5,244 nucleotides of DNA from Phycisphaerales bacterium (GTDB lineage: Bacteria; Planctomycetota; Phycisphaerae; Phycisphaerales; UBA1924). Of the stretch, positions 1 through 5,244 are shown piece after piece; the first letter of the stretch is position 1, and every line of letters starts with the position of its first letter. Both the position numbers and the translations under genes were made by a program. The DNA lies in assembly GCA_016764015.1 (NCBI GenBank), contig JAESSR010000172.1, positions 1 to 5,244 of the forward strand. Reading direction: 5' to 3'. The notes under the pieces were generated by a model that searched no databases, had not been told where the DNA came from, and worked only from the letters and a program-made list of their open reading frames with translations.

Positions 1-136
<136 letters not shown>

Positions 137-137
<1 letters not shown>

Positions 138-613
138 TGGCAAGGAAGAAGCCGTGGTGTGAGCGGGCCGAGAGCCGTCAAGCCGAGGAAACAGTCAAAG
201 AGAAAGATGTCTGGAAGCATTCCTCGCGCATGTTCTGGGGTGGGTTGCTTCAGATCATGTCGATCACAAGCTATAGCTCGGTCTGGATAGCGGTGGGGGT
301 CTTATATTTCAATCCACAGTATCCAGAGGATGACCCATATGCCCCCGGTTTCTGGGAACCAGCTTGGCCAATCATTGCAACTGCGACGGGGCTCTGTATC
401 GCTCTGTTTCTGATATCACTGGCTTTCACACTTCCTGGAAAAGCCAAAATGAAACGAGCATTGATTCCAATCCGCTGCCAGCGGTGTCCCAAATGCTTCT
501 ACGATCTCTCCGCCCGCCCCCGCGATGACGACACCTGCCCAGAATGCGGCCTCAACGCCCCCCGCCGCGAATGCGTCCGGCTCTGGTGCAAACTCCTGCG
601 ATCACGGTTCTAG
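137..613 (+). CDS. small two-helix membrane protein with C-terminal zinc ribbon (paralogue 1)
   Basis: Unknown function; 158 residues. The N-terminus is charged (PWCERAES near residue 6, then many Lys/Glu). Two hydrophobic segments lie at about 34-58 and 72-99, separated by an acidic, Pro-rich loop. The C-terminus is a predicted zinc ribbon with Cys114, 117 and 120 (Cys-x2-Cys-x2-Cys), then Tyr-Asp-Leu, then Cys134-Pro-Glu-Cys137-Gly, followed by a basic tail containing RRECVRLW. The likely topology is a membrane hairpin with both ends in the cytoplasm. ATGs occur at 134 and 137; I prefer 137 because it aligns with the start of paralogue 2 and leaves three bases after the GGTGGA stretch, whereas 134 leaves none. 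Either start overlaps the glmS stop (ATGA or TGATG), suggesting translational coupling to glmS. Such CPxC-YDL-CPECG tails are frequent in planctomycete proteins of unknown role. That it is a real gene is well supported by its two paralogues. Confidence 0.8.
494..610 (+). repeat. near-identical 3' coding segment, copy A
   Basis: The 117 bases encoding the last 39 residues of paralogue 1, from the third ribbon Cys to the final Phe, match 1015-1131 of paralogue 2 at 103 positions by eye count. Most differences are silent or clustered in two short spots. The upstream halves of the two genes cannot be aligned beyond a short N-terminal motif. Confidence 0.85.
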
Positions 614-624
614 AATGGCTAGAA

Positions 625-657
625 TAGAACATAGCCAAGTCGGTGATAGTGGAGTGA
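625..657 (+). repeat. decayed duplicate of the glmS 3' end
   Basis: In the glmS-equivalent frame this stretch reads stop-N-I-A-K-S-V-I-V-E-stop, against [14 protein letters not shown] in the true glmS end at 105-137. It lies outside any gene, between paralogues 1 and 2, and ends four bases before the ATG of paralogue 2, just as glmS ends at the ATG of paralogue 1. The simplest reading is that a tandem duplication copied the glmS tail together with the small gene. Confidence 0.75.
651..654 (+). promoter_or_regulatory. ribosome binding site of paralogue 2
   Basis: GGAG six bases before the ATG at 661. It lies within the duplicated glmS tail (the last Glu codon plus flanking bases), so a piece of former coding sequence now appears to serve as the Shine-Dalgarno site. 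Confidence 0.6.
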
Positions 658-660
658 GCG

Positions 661-1134
661 ATGGGGTTGAAGATTCCATGGAGTGAACGAGCGGAGTCGG
701 TTGATCTATGGATCGGCATGGATGTGTCTGTACCCAAGCTCGGGCGACGATATTGTGCCGCACTCAACTTGAGTCATAAGTTCTCAATATGCGTGAACAT
801 CGCCGTTGGTTTGTTTGCTGGGTCTATTGCGTTGGCTGTGTTTGCGAACTCATTTGCCACCACATTGGATTTGGCATTTCTAGCCCTAGATATGTTTGTT
901 TTGGGATTACTCGGATTTATCATCACCTATCCGCTTGCGCATATGGCGTTCTATCGAGGTATCCGTGAGATCAAAGGAGAACTTCTCTCCAAGCGGTGCC
1001 AACTCTGCGTCCACTGTTTCTACGACCTCTCCGCCCGCCCCCGCGAGATCGACACCTGCCCAGAGTGCGGCACGATCGCCCCCCGGCGCGAATGCGTTCG
1101 GCTGTGGTGCAAGCTCCTGCGATCACGGTTCTGA
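661..1134 (+). CDS. small two-helix membrane protein with C-terminal zinc ribbon (paralogue 2)
   Basis: Unknown function; 157 residues. It begins MGLKIPWSERAES, matching paralogue 1 around PWxERAES, then diverges completely until the C-terminus. Hydrophobic segments lie at about 43-65 and 71-94, joined by a very short polar link. The ribbon Cys residues are 113, 116 and 119, then 133 and 136 (Cys-Pro-Glu-Cys-Gly), with the same RRECVRLWCKLLRSRF ending as paralogue 1. The central pair is Val-His rather than Pro-Lys between the second and third Cys, so this copy departs slightly from the usual CPxC form. The start at 661 has a well-placed GGAG at 651-654. It lies 47 bases after paralogue 1 and 19 bases before paralogue 3, so all three are probably in one transcript. 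It is a member of a tandem family in which the membrane part varies and the ribbon is kept. Confidence 0.82.
   Translation: MGLKIPWSERAESVDLWIGMDVSVPKLGRRYCAALNLSHKFSICVNIAVGLFAGSIALAVFANSFATTLDLAFLALDMFVLGLLGFIITYPLAHMAFYRGIREIKGELLSKRCQLCVHCFYDLSARPREIDTCPECGTIAPRRECVRLWCKLLRSRF
1015..1131 (+). repeat. near-identical 3' coding segment, copy B
   Basis: Partner of 494-610 (103 of 117 identical by eye). It is notably richer in C-ending codons than the preceding membrane-coding part of the same gene. The similarity continues a few bases past the coding end, and a CTAGAATAG motif recurs after both genes (619-627 and about 1141-1149). Confidence 0.85.
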
Positions 1135-1153
1135 ACCGAATCTAGAATAGTCC

Positions 1154-1660
1154 ATGCTCAAGTTGAGGTTAACACACAGACGAGCCAAGCGATGGGGCCG
1201 ACGGGCGAAGTCGGATGGGAGTTGTGTGCCCAAGATAAAACGAATCAGATGGATGAGGCATGTTCCATTCGCTCGGGCAGGTTGTTTCGTTGGTTTGGGT
1301 TCTTGGGTCATCATGATGGCAATATATGGTGTGTGGTATGCGTTTTTGAAGTTGGCTCAGTGGGGAATACTCAGTGTGTTTGGGATTTCTTTCAATGTGT
1401 CTACATTTATTCACTACACCCTGATTGGCGGTTGGGTTGTACTTGCATTTGTTGTCATATGTCAGATGCACAACTTCGTTCTGATTTACCAGATGCGAAA
1501 GTTCAAGCGGGCTGTAGTGAAATCCAGATGCCTTGTCTGTCCAAAGTGTCGATATGACTTGCAATCTCGATCGGATGACACCCAGCCATGTCCGGAATGC
1601 GGACAACGGATATCCCGCCGTGAATGTGTCCGGCTCTGGGCTCGGTTCTGCGGGCGCTGA
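1154..1660 (+). CDS. small two-helix membrane protein with C-terminal zinc ribbon (paralogue 3)
   Basis: Unknown function; 168 residues and the most divergent of the trio. The N-terminus is very basic. RWGRRAKS at residues 13-20 aligns in frame with PWSERAES of paralogue 2, and a following V-P-K also matches, which confirms the reading frame. Hydrophobic segments lie at about 43-66 and 88-112. The ribbon Cys residues are 126, 129 and 132, then 146 and 149 (Cys-Pro-Glu-Cys-Gly), and the tail has RRECVRLW but ends differently from the other two. The start is uncertain: the ATG at 1154 has no visible Shine-Dalgarno site and gives an N-terminus about seven residues longer than its paralogues. Translation may depend on coupling to the gene ending 19 bases upstream. 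Confidence 0.78.
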   Translation: MLKLRLTHRRAKRWGRRAKSDGSCVPKIKRIRWMRHVPFARAGCFVGLGSWVIMMAIYGVWYAFLKLAQWGILSVFGISFNVSTFIHYTLIGGWVVLAFVVICQMHNFVLIYQMRKFKRAVVKSRCLVCPKCRYDLQSRSDDTQPCPECGQRISRRECVRLWARFCGR

Positions 1661-1678
1661 TTCTCAATAGATATCAGA

Positions 1679-1711
1679 GTGCCACGGCTTGACCGTCTTC
1701 CGCAAGCCGTG
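1679..1711 (+). repeat. REP-like palindrome, copy 1
   Basis: The element begins GTGCCACGGCTTGACC and contains a perfect 9-bp inverted repeat (CACGGCTTG at 1683-1691, CAAGCCGTG at 1703-1711) around an 11-base loop. It is 19 bases downstream of paralogue 3. It lacks a T-run, so it is not a typical Rho-independent terminator, although the hairpin could still protect the 3' end of the mRNA. Confidence 0.65.
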
Positions 1712-1740
1712 TCTTGAATGGTGTAGATGATTCGGAAGAG

Positions 1741-1772
1741 CATGGATTGCCCTTCGGGTCAAGCCATGGCAC
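1741..1772 (-). repeat. REP-like palindrome, copy 2, inverted
   Basis: The reverse complement of 1757-1772 is GTGCCATGGCTTGACC, matching 15 of 16 bases at 1679-1694, so this is a second copy in the opposite orientation. Its own hairpin pairs CATGGATTG (1741-1749) with CAAGCCATG (1760-1768) with one mismatch, and the loop contains an inner CCC-TTC-GGG stem. Two related palindromes facing each other 29 bases apart resemble a bacterial interspersed mosaic element. Confidence 0.6.
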
Positions 1773-1829
1773 CCGGAGTGAAGAACTTATCGGACACTCG
1801 AAAATTATCAGTTCCCGGACACCCATTGC

Positions 1830-1860
1830 TTGAGTTCGATAACAAACCCGACGATATATC
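1830..1860 (+). promoter_or_regulatory. weak promoter candidate for the acetyltransferase gene
   Basis: TTGAGT (1830-1835) and TATATC (1855-1860) each match four of six bases of the sigma70 consensus, with a long 19-base spacing. Weak on its own; mentioned because the -10-like hexamer runs into the inverted repeat at 1856-1882. Confidence 0.2.
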
Positions 1861-1882
1861 GGACAGTACCGGAGTCCGATAT
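1856..1882 (+). promoter_or_regulatory. perfect inverted repeat enclosing the ribosome binding site and start codon
   Basis: ATATCGGAC (1856-1864) and GTCCGATAT (1874-1882) are exact reverse complements around a 9-base loop. The GGAG ribosome binding site (1871-1874) sits at the loop edge, and the first two bases of the ATG (1881-1883) lie in the right arm. As RNA it would form a hairpin masking translation initiation; as DNA it could be the operator of a dimeric repressor. Which one applies cannot be told from the sequence. Confidence 0.5.
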
Positions 1883-2525
1883 GAGCGCACTACAGCCGCA
1901 CAATCAACACAGCTACCCGCACACGCTTACACGCGTGATCAACCGTCGACCGGTTGAGGTACTCCCCAAGCCGGACCTCACCACACAACGGCTGGTATTC
2001 CGATTGCTTCAACCCAACGACGAAGCATCCTTTATAGACGCGATCAATAACGATCGATCGAATCTCCGAAGATGGATTCCGTTGACCAAAGAAAACGAAT
2101 CCGATAGACATTTCTTCAATCGCACAATGGTCAAATCCCGTGTGCAAGACATCGAAGGCGTCGCCTGGAGACGAGCTGCATTCATTGAGTCTGGCCCAGA
2201 CGCCGGGCGATTTGTGGGAATGTTCAATCTCATCAAAATCGAGCGTGGGCTCGAATGGACCTGCGAAACCAACTGGTGGATCGATGCCGATCTTGCCGGG
2301 CAAGGGTTTGCAACCGAAGCGGTGCAAGGCCTGATCGACTTCGCGCTCGCCGATCACCCCGTTGGGCTTGGGCTTCACCGTGTGCGAGCACAGATTTGTG
2401 CAGACAATCCCGCATCGGTTCGGCTCGCAGAAAAGTGCGGCTTCGCCAAGAACGGCACCCGAGACCTGCTCGAAATCAACAAGGCGCTCATCGCTCATGA
2501 TGAGTACGAATGCTGGGCGAGCTAA
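1881..2525 (+). CDS. GNAT family N-acetyltransferase, RimJ/RimL type
   Basis: A cytoplasmic enzyme expected to move an acetyl group from acetyl-CoA to an amine, often a protein N-terminus in this subfamily; the substrate here is unknown. It has 214 residues. After a ~30-residue extension comes LTTQRLVFRLL (about 33-43), the usual first strand of Acetyltransf_3 proteins. NLRRWIP (61-67) resembles the RimL RW-P motif, GRFVGMFNL (109-117) is a central strand, and LAGQGFATEA (138-147) is the acetyl-CoA pyrophosphate-binding motif A. The C-terminal HRV-x-A…DNPAS…EKCGF run (166-188) is characteristic of the family. I chose the ATG at 1881 because GGAG lies six bases upstream; a TTG at 1830 in the same frame would add 17 residues with no such site. 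It follows a 220-base spacer with repeats, so it is probably transcribed separately from the zinc-ribbon trio. Family certain, specific substrate not. Confidence 0.88.
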   Translation: MSALQPHNQHSYPHTLTRVINRRPVEVLPKPDLTTQRLVFRLLQPNDEASFIDAINNDRSNLRRWIPLTKENESDRHFFNRTMVKSRVQDIEGVAWRRAAFIESGPDAGRFVGMFNLIKIERGLEWTCETNWWIDADLAGQGFATEAVQGLIDFALADHPVGLGLHRVRAQICADNPASVRLAEKCGFAKNGTRDLLEINKALIAHDEYECWAS

Positions 2526-2537
2526 GCGGGCGGCCAA

Positions 2538-2792
2538 CTATAACCCAAACACTTGAGCCCTCGATTTGAACCAGGTCGAGAAATTTTCAAAGTTATCATC
2601 GACTTGAATGCTGAATTGTTCATTGAGCATGAAACACTTCTCAATTAGATCACAATCACTGTAAATACAGTAGTTTACGGCTGCCTGCCAATCTTCTTTT
2701 GGTCAAAATTCAACCATCTCAATACGCTGATACGAAGGCCCGAAACTTGCTTTTTGGGGTCTCGCTCCTACGGTGTTTGTCCATGAAATCCT
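2538..2792 (-). pseudogene. possible decayed gene, one in-frame stop
   Basis: Read on the minus strand, bases 2541-2702 give 54 codons beginning PKEDWQAAVNYCIYSDCDL, continuing through a FMLNEQFS stretch and ending WFKSRAQVFGL before a TAG at 2538-2540. The frame remains open upstream of a single TGA (2703-2705) and reads ISWTNTVGARPQKASFGPSY and then QRIEMVEF immediately before that stop. The composition is protein-like (mixed polar, aromatic and aliphatic residues) and no intact start fits the whole. It may be the C-terminal remnant of a gene whose Arg or Trp codon became TGA. I do not recognise the family, and a chance open frame cannot be excluded. Confidence 0.3.
2658..2671. repeat. 14-bp palindrome ACTGTAAATACAGT
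   Basis: Two perfect 6-bp arms with a 2-base centre, 185 bases upstream of the GH35-type start. It could be a regulator site, but it also falls inside the broken minus-strand frame. The spacing does not fit the E. coli LexA box. Confidence 0.25.
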
Positions 2793-2844
2793 ACTTGTCA
2801 ACGGCTCGCGATGGCTCACGTCCAAGGTTGGCAAGTTCTGATAC

Positions 2845-2849
2845 GAGGG
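2845..2849 (+). promoter_or_regulatory. ribosome binding site of the GH35-type gene
   Basis: GAGGG six bases before the ATG at 2856. It decides the start: the in-frame ATG at 2811 has no comparable site, and its extra 15 residues do not resemble a signal peptide. Confidence 0.6.
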
Positions 2850-2855
2850 CACCTT

Positions 2856-5244
2856 ATGGCCGCTGTAACCTTTGATAATCGTACACTCTCCGTTGATGGC
2901 AAACGCATCTGGCTCGTATCGGGGTCAATCCATTTCCAACGCACACCACGCGCTGAATGGGCCGATCGAATTCGTGCAGCCAAGCACGCCGGGCTCAACT
3001 GTATCGAGACTCCAATCTTCTGGAACCTGATCGAAACCCGCCCGGGCTCGTACGACTTCAAAGACAACAACGACATCCGCCACTTCGTGCAGCTCATCGC
3101 CGAAGCAGGGATGTACTGCGTGCTGCGTGTCGGCCCGTACATCGGCGAAGGCTGGGACCTTGGCGGCTTGCCGACATGGCTGCTCAATGTCAAAGACCTC
3201 GAAGTACGCAAACCAAACCAACCCTACCTCCAAGCGGTCGGCAAATACTTCAACGCACTCGCCAAGAAGGTCAAAGACCTCCAGGCATCCGTCACCAAGG
3301 GTGCACCGATCGTCATGATCCAGAATGAGGCCCACTGGAACTGCGGCGATGTGCTCGCCGCCAAGGGCTATCTCGGCGAACTCGGACGCTATCTGCGAGA
3401 AGCAGGATTTACTGTTCCCAAGATCAACTCGAACAATCTCTGGCAGGGTGTTGAAGGCGACATCGATGGCTGGTCAGGCTCGGGTGATATGTTCGGCACC
3501 ATGCGCCAGCTCACCGCGGTGCGTCCGGATCAGCCCGAAATCGTGATTGATTATGGTCCAAAGTCACGCCCGGTCTTTGGTCAACCCAAGCCTGAACAGC
3601 TCGATGGGTTGATGTATCAACGCCAGCTCGCAGAGATTGTTTGTGCCGGTGGCCAGTTCAACCTGACCAACTTTTCGAGCGGCACATCCTTTGGGTTCTA
3701 CGGCGCCATGTCACCCGTCGGCGAGTTCAACGCCTACGCGCCCACCCAAGACACCAACGCGATGATCGACGAGCACGGTCGATTCACCGATGTTCACCAC
3801 GGCGTGCGCCGTCTGATTATGTTCGCATCGAGCTTTGCCCGTGTGCTTGCCCACACCGAGCACGAAAACCCGCCGATCGTGATCGATCCGGCATCGGATG
3901 ATTCAACAATCAACGGGCATGTCGTCACCCATATGCGTGGCTCACAAGGCTCGATCACATTCATCTTCTCACCTGCAAAGGCCAAATCGGGCACGCTCAA
4001 CTTGCTCTTGCCCGATGGCGCATCGCTCCCGGTCCGTTTGGGACATCAACGCGTCCATTGGTGCATGTTCGATGTGAACCTGTCCGCTCAGCACACACTC
4101 GACTACACCAGCCTCAATGTGTTGACCGCTACTGAAAACGCACTGGTTGTCTTCGGTGCGGCTAACGCAATCGGTGAGATTTCAATCAACGGCACCCCAA
4201 TGGAACTCGAAGTGCCCAAGGGACGCAAGCCTCTGGTTGTCGATCACGAGGGCATCACGCTCATCGTTGTGTGCGATGAGATGGCCGACGAGACCTACAT
4301 CCACGACGAGCATATCTATGTCGGTGTTGGCGGCGTCACCGCCGACGGGCAACCGATGCTCTCGCCCAACGGCAAGTCGCATACACACATCGACCCAGCT
4401 GGCGTTGCCAAGACCCACAACACCAAATACATCGAAGGCTACCCAGAAGAAAAACTGCCCAAGGTCAATGTGGGCAACTGGGAACAATCAATCCCCGATG
4501 AACACATCGACGGGCAAAGCCCGCGATACGCACAAATCCCAGGGCCGGCGGATCTCTCCGAACTCGGCACACCCTATGGCTACGGTTGGTACAAGGTCGC
4601 ATTGAAGAATGCAGCAACCAAGAAACTCAAGATCATCGCACCCGAATCAAGCGATCGTGTCTCGATCTTCCTCGATGGAGAATATGTCGGCGTCTTTGGT
4701 GCCGGCCCAGGCGCAGAGGACATGATCAACTTGCCGCTCAAAAAGGGAAACCAAGAACTCGTTATGCTTTCCGACAACATGGGACGCGTCGAGTCTGGCT
4801 CCGACATGACCGGGCACAAAGGGGTCTACGGGCACCTCATCGAGCAGATCCCGTTCAAAGTCAGCAAGGCAAAGATCGAGAACGGCGACCCAATCGAAAT
4901 CCTCGGCTACCGCACCCCAGTCTTCGGGCTCCAACGCGGCGACTCCACCCATCACGGGCGGATCACCTGGACCTTCAAGCACCTCAAGAAGTCATCAATC
5001 ATCGTTGATCTCCCGGCGTTCAGCGTCCGCACGATGATCATCCTCAATGACGAGCCCATCCGCTTGTACGATGCCGACAAGCGTCAGAAGCTCGTCCTCG
5101 ATCACGAGACCATCAACCGTGGTGCCAACACGCTCCAGATCGCGTTTGAGAACAACGCGATCTCGCATGACGGCGACGAGTATGTCGCCGAGGCATTCAA
5201 GCTCATGAACGACAAGGTCAGTTTCATCGAATCTTCCAACGCGA
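2856..5244 (+). CDS. glycoside hydrolase family 35-type protein, divergent active site, 3' end missing
   Basis: GH35 enzymes are mostly retaining beta-galactosidases; the substrate here is unknown. 796 codons are present and the gene continues past the window. Family motifs in order: SGSIHFQR (22-29), K-x2-GLN (43-48), FWN (55-57), GSYDF (64-68), LRVGPYIGEGWDLGGLPTWL (90-109), MIQNEAHW with acid/base candidate Glu158, NNLWQ before residue 200, then the nucleophile region IVIDYGPKSRPVFG (229-242), and SGTSFGF in place of GGTNFG. The nucleophile position is Asp232, not Glu, and several sugar-contact residues differ (see findings). The C-terminal half holds beta-sandwich, galactose-binding-like domains: YGYGWY around 578, SSDRVSIFLDG around 600, DNMGR at 640-644, and a further sandwich cut by the window. 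No signal peptide follows the chosen ATG, so as read it is cytoplasmic. The fold is secure; the activity is not. Confidence 0.88.
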   Translation, partial: MAAVTFDNRTLSVDGKRIWLVSGSIHFQRTPRAEWADRIRAAKHAGLNCIETPIFWNLIETRPGSYDFKDNNDIRHFVQLIAEAGMYCVLRVGPYIGEGWDLGGLPTWLLNVKDLEVRKPNQPYLQAVGKYFNALAKKVKDLQASVTKGAPIVMIQNEAHWNCGDVLAAKGYLGELGRYLREAGFTVPKINSNNLWQGVEGDIDGWSGSGDMFGTMRQLTAVRPDQPEIVIDYGPKSRPVFGQPKPEQLDGLMYQRQLAEIVCAGGQFNLTNFSSGTSFGFYGAMSPVGEFNAYAPTQDTNAMIDEHGRFTDVHHGVRRLIMFASSFARVLAHTEHENPPIVIDPASDDSTINGHVVTHMRGSQGSITFIFSPAKAKSGTLNLLLPDGASLPVRLGHQRVHWCMFDVNLSAQHTLDYTSLNVLTATENALVVFGAANAIGEISINGTPMELEVPKGRKPLVVDHEGITLIVVCDEMADETYIHDEHIYVGVGGVTADGQPMLSPNGKSHTHIDPAGVAKTHNTKYIEGYPEEKLPKVNVGNWEQSIPDEHIDGQSPRYAQIPGPADLSELGTPYGYGWYKVALKNAATKKLKIIAPESSDRVSIFLDGEYVGVFGAGPGAEDMINLPLKKGNQELVMLSDNMGRVESGSDMTGHKGVYGHLIEQIPFKVSKAKIENGDPIEILGYRTPVFGLQRGDSTHHGRITWTFKHLKKSSIIVDLPAFSVRTMIILNDEPIRLYDADKRQKLVLDHETINRGANTLQIAFENNAISHDGDEYVAEAFKLMNDKVSFIESSNA

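Larger units (their letters stand above)
2526..2855. other. intergenic region without a confident gene
   Basis: 330 bases between the acetyltransferase and the GH35-type gene, clearly more AT-rich than either. I see no tRNA, no T-run terminator and no strong sigma70 promoter. It holds a broken protein-like frame on the minus strand (2538-2792), a 14-bp palindrome (2658-2671) and the ribosome binding site of the downstream gene (2845-2849). Confidence 0.6.

Noticed and set aside
1192..1557. 121-codon + strand frame starting ATGGGG like paralogue 2
   Set aside because: The similar start is coincidental: the in-frame match RWGRRAKS to PWSERAES and the zinc ribbon lie in the 1154 frame.
1169..1606. 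145-codon open frame on the minus strand
   Set aside because: Antisense to paralogue 3, which is confirmed by its zinc ribbon and paralogues.
1683..1711. Rho-independent terminator after paralogue 3
   Set aside because: The hairpin is good, but no T-run follows and a related inverted copy lies next to it, so a repeat element explains it better.
1890..2537. 215-codon open frame on the minus strand
   Set aside because: It lies opposite the acetyltransferase, whose family motifs are unmistakable; the reverse product resembles no family and has no ribosome binding site that I could see.
2658..2671. LexA/SOS box
   Set aside because: CTG and CAG are only six bases apart, not ten as in the E. coli box, and no damage-response gene is near.
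2811..2855. Upstream in-frame ATG for the GH35-type gene
   Set aside because: No ribosome binding site, and the added residues are neither a signal peptide nor part of the family's N-terminus.
2925..3335. Long minus-strand frame, and similar ones at 4182-4487 and 4647-4982
   Set aside because: They are mirror images of the GH35 coding frame in the same codon register, a common artefact in genes with this codon use.

Overview
The window most resembles a chromosomal segment of a planctomycete, probably of the class Phycisphaerae. This is inferred from small membrane proteins ending in a Cys-x2-Cys-x2-Cys / Cys-Pro-Glu-Cys-Gly zinc ribbon with a Tyr-Asp-Leu signature, from a glycoside hydrolase 35-type protein of the kind common in that group, and from moderate GC content. 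No rRNA or other marker gene is present to confirm it. All convincing genes lie on the + strand.

Left part (1-1660). The window opens inside the 3' end of glmS (glucosamine-6-phosphate synthase), which appears to carry a one-base deletion near position 41/42. Its stop codon overlaps the start of the first of three tandem paralogues (137-613, 661-1134, 1154-1660). Each encodes a protein of about 160 residues with a basic N-terminus, two membrane segments and a C-terminal zinc ribbon. The 33 bases ending four bases before the second paralogue are a decayed copy of the last ten codons plus stop of glmS, so the duplicated unit included the glmS end. The 3' ends of paralogues 1 and 2 are nearly identical while their middles are unrelated. 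Their function is unknown.

Middle (1661-1880). A 220-base spacer holds two related palindromes in inverted orientation (1679-1711 and 1741-1772), like a REP/BIME-type repeat. It also has several CGGACA motifs and a perfect 9-bp inverted repeat that encloses the ribosome binding site and start codon of the next gene.

Gene 1881-2525 is a RimJ/RimL-type GNAT N-acetyltransferase with its own ribosome binding site.

Spacer 2526-2855 (330 bases) has no confident gene. On the minus strand it carries a protein-like reading frame broken by one stop codon, possibly a decayed gene, and a 14-bp palindrome.

Right part (2856-5244). A long GH35-type protein starts here and runs off the window after 796 codons. 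The fold motifs and acid/base Glu are present, but the usual nucleophile Glu is Asp and several galactose-pocket residues are changed, so beta-galactosidase activity should not be assumed.

The genes do not form one evident pathway. glmS and the zinc-ribbon trio may be co-transcribed; the acetyltransferase and the GH35 protein look like separate units.
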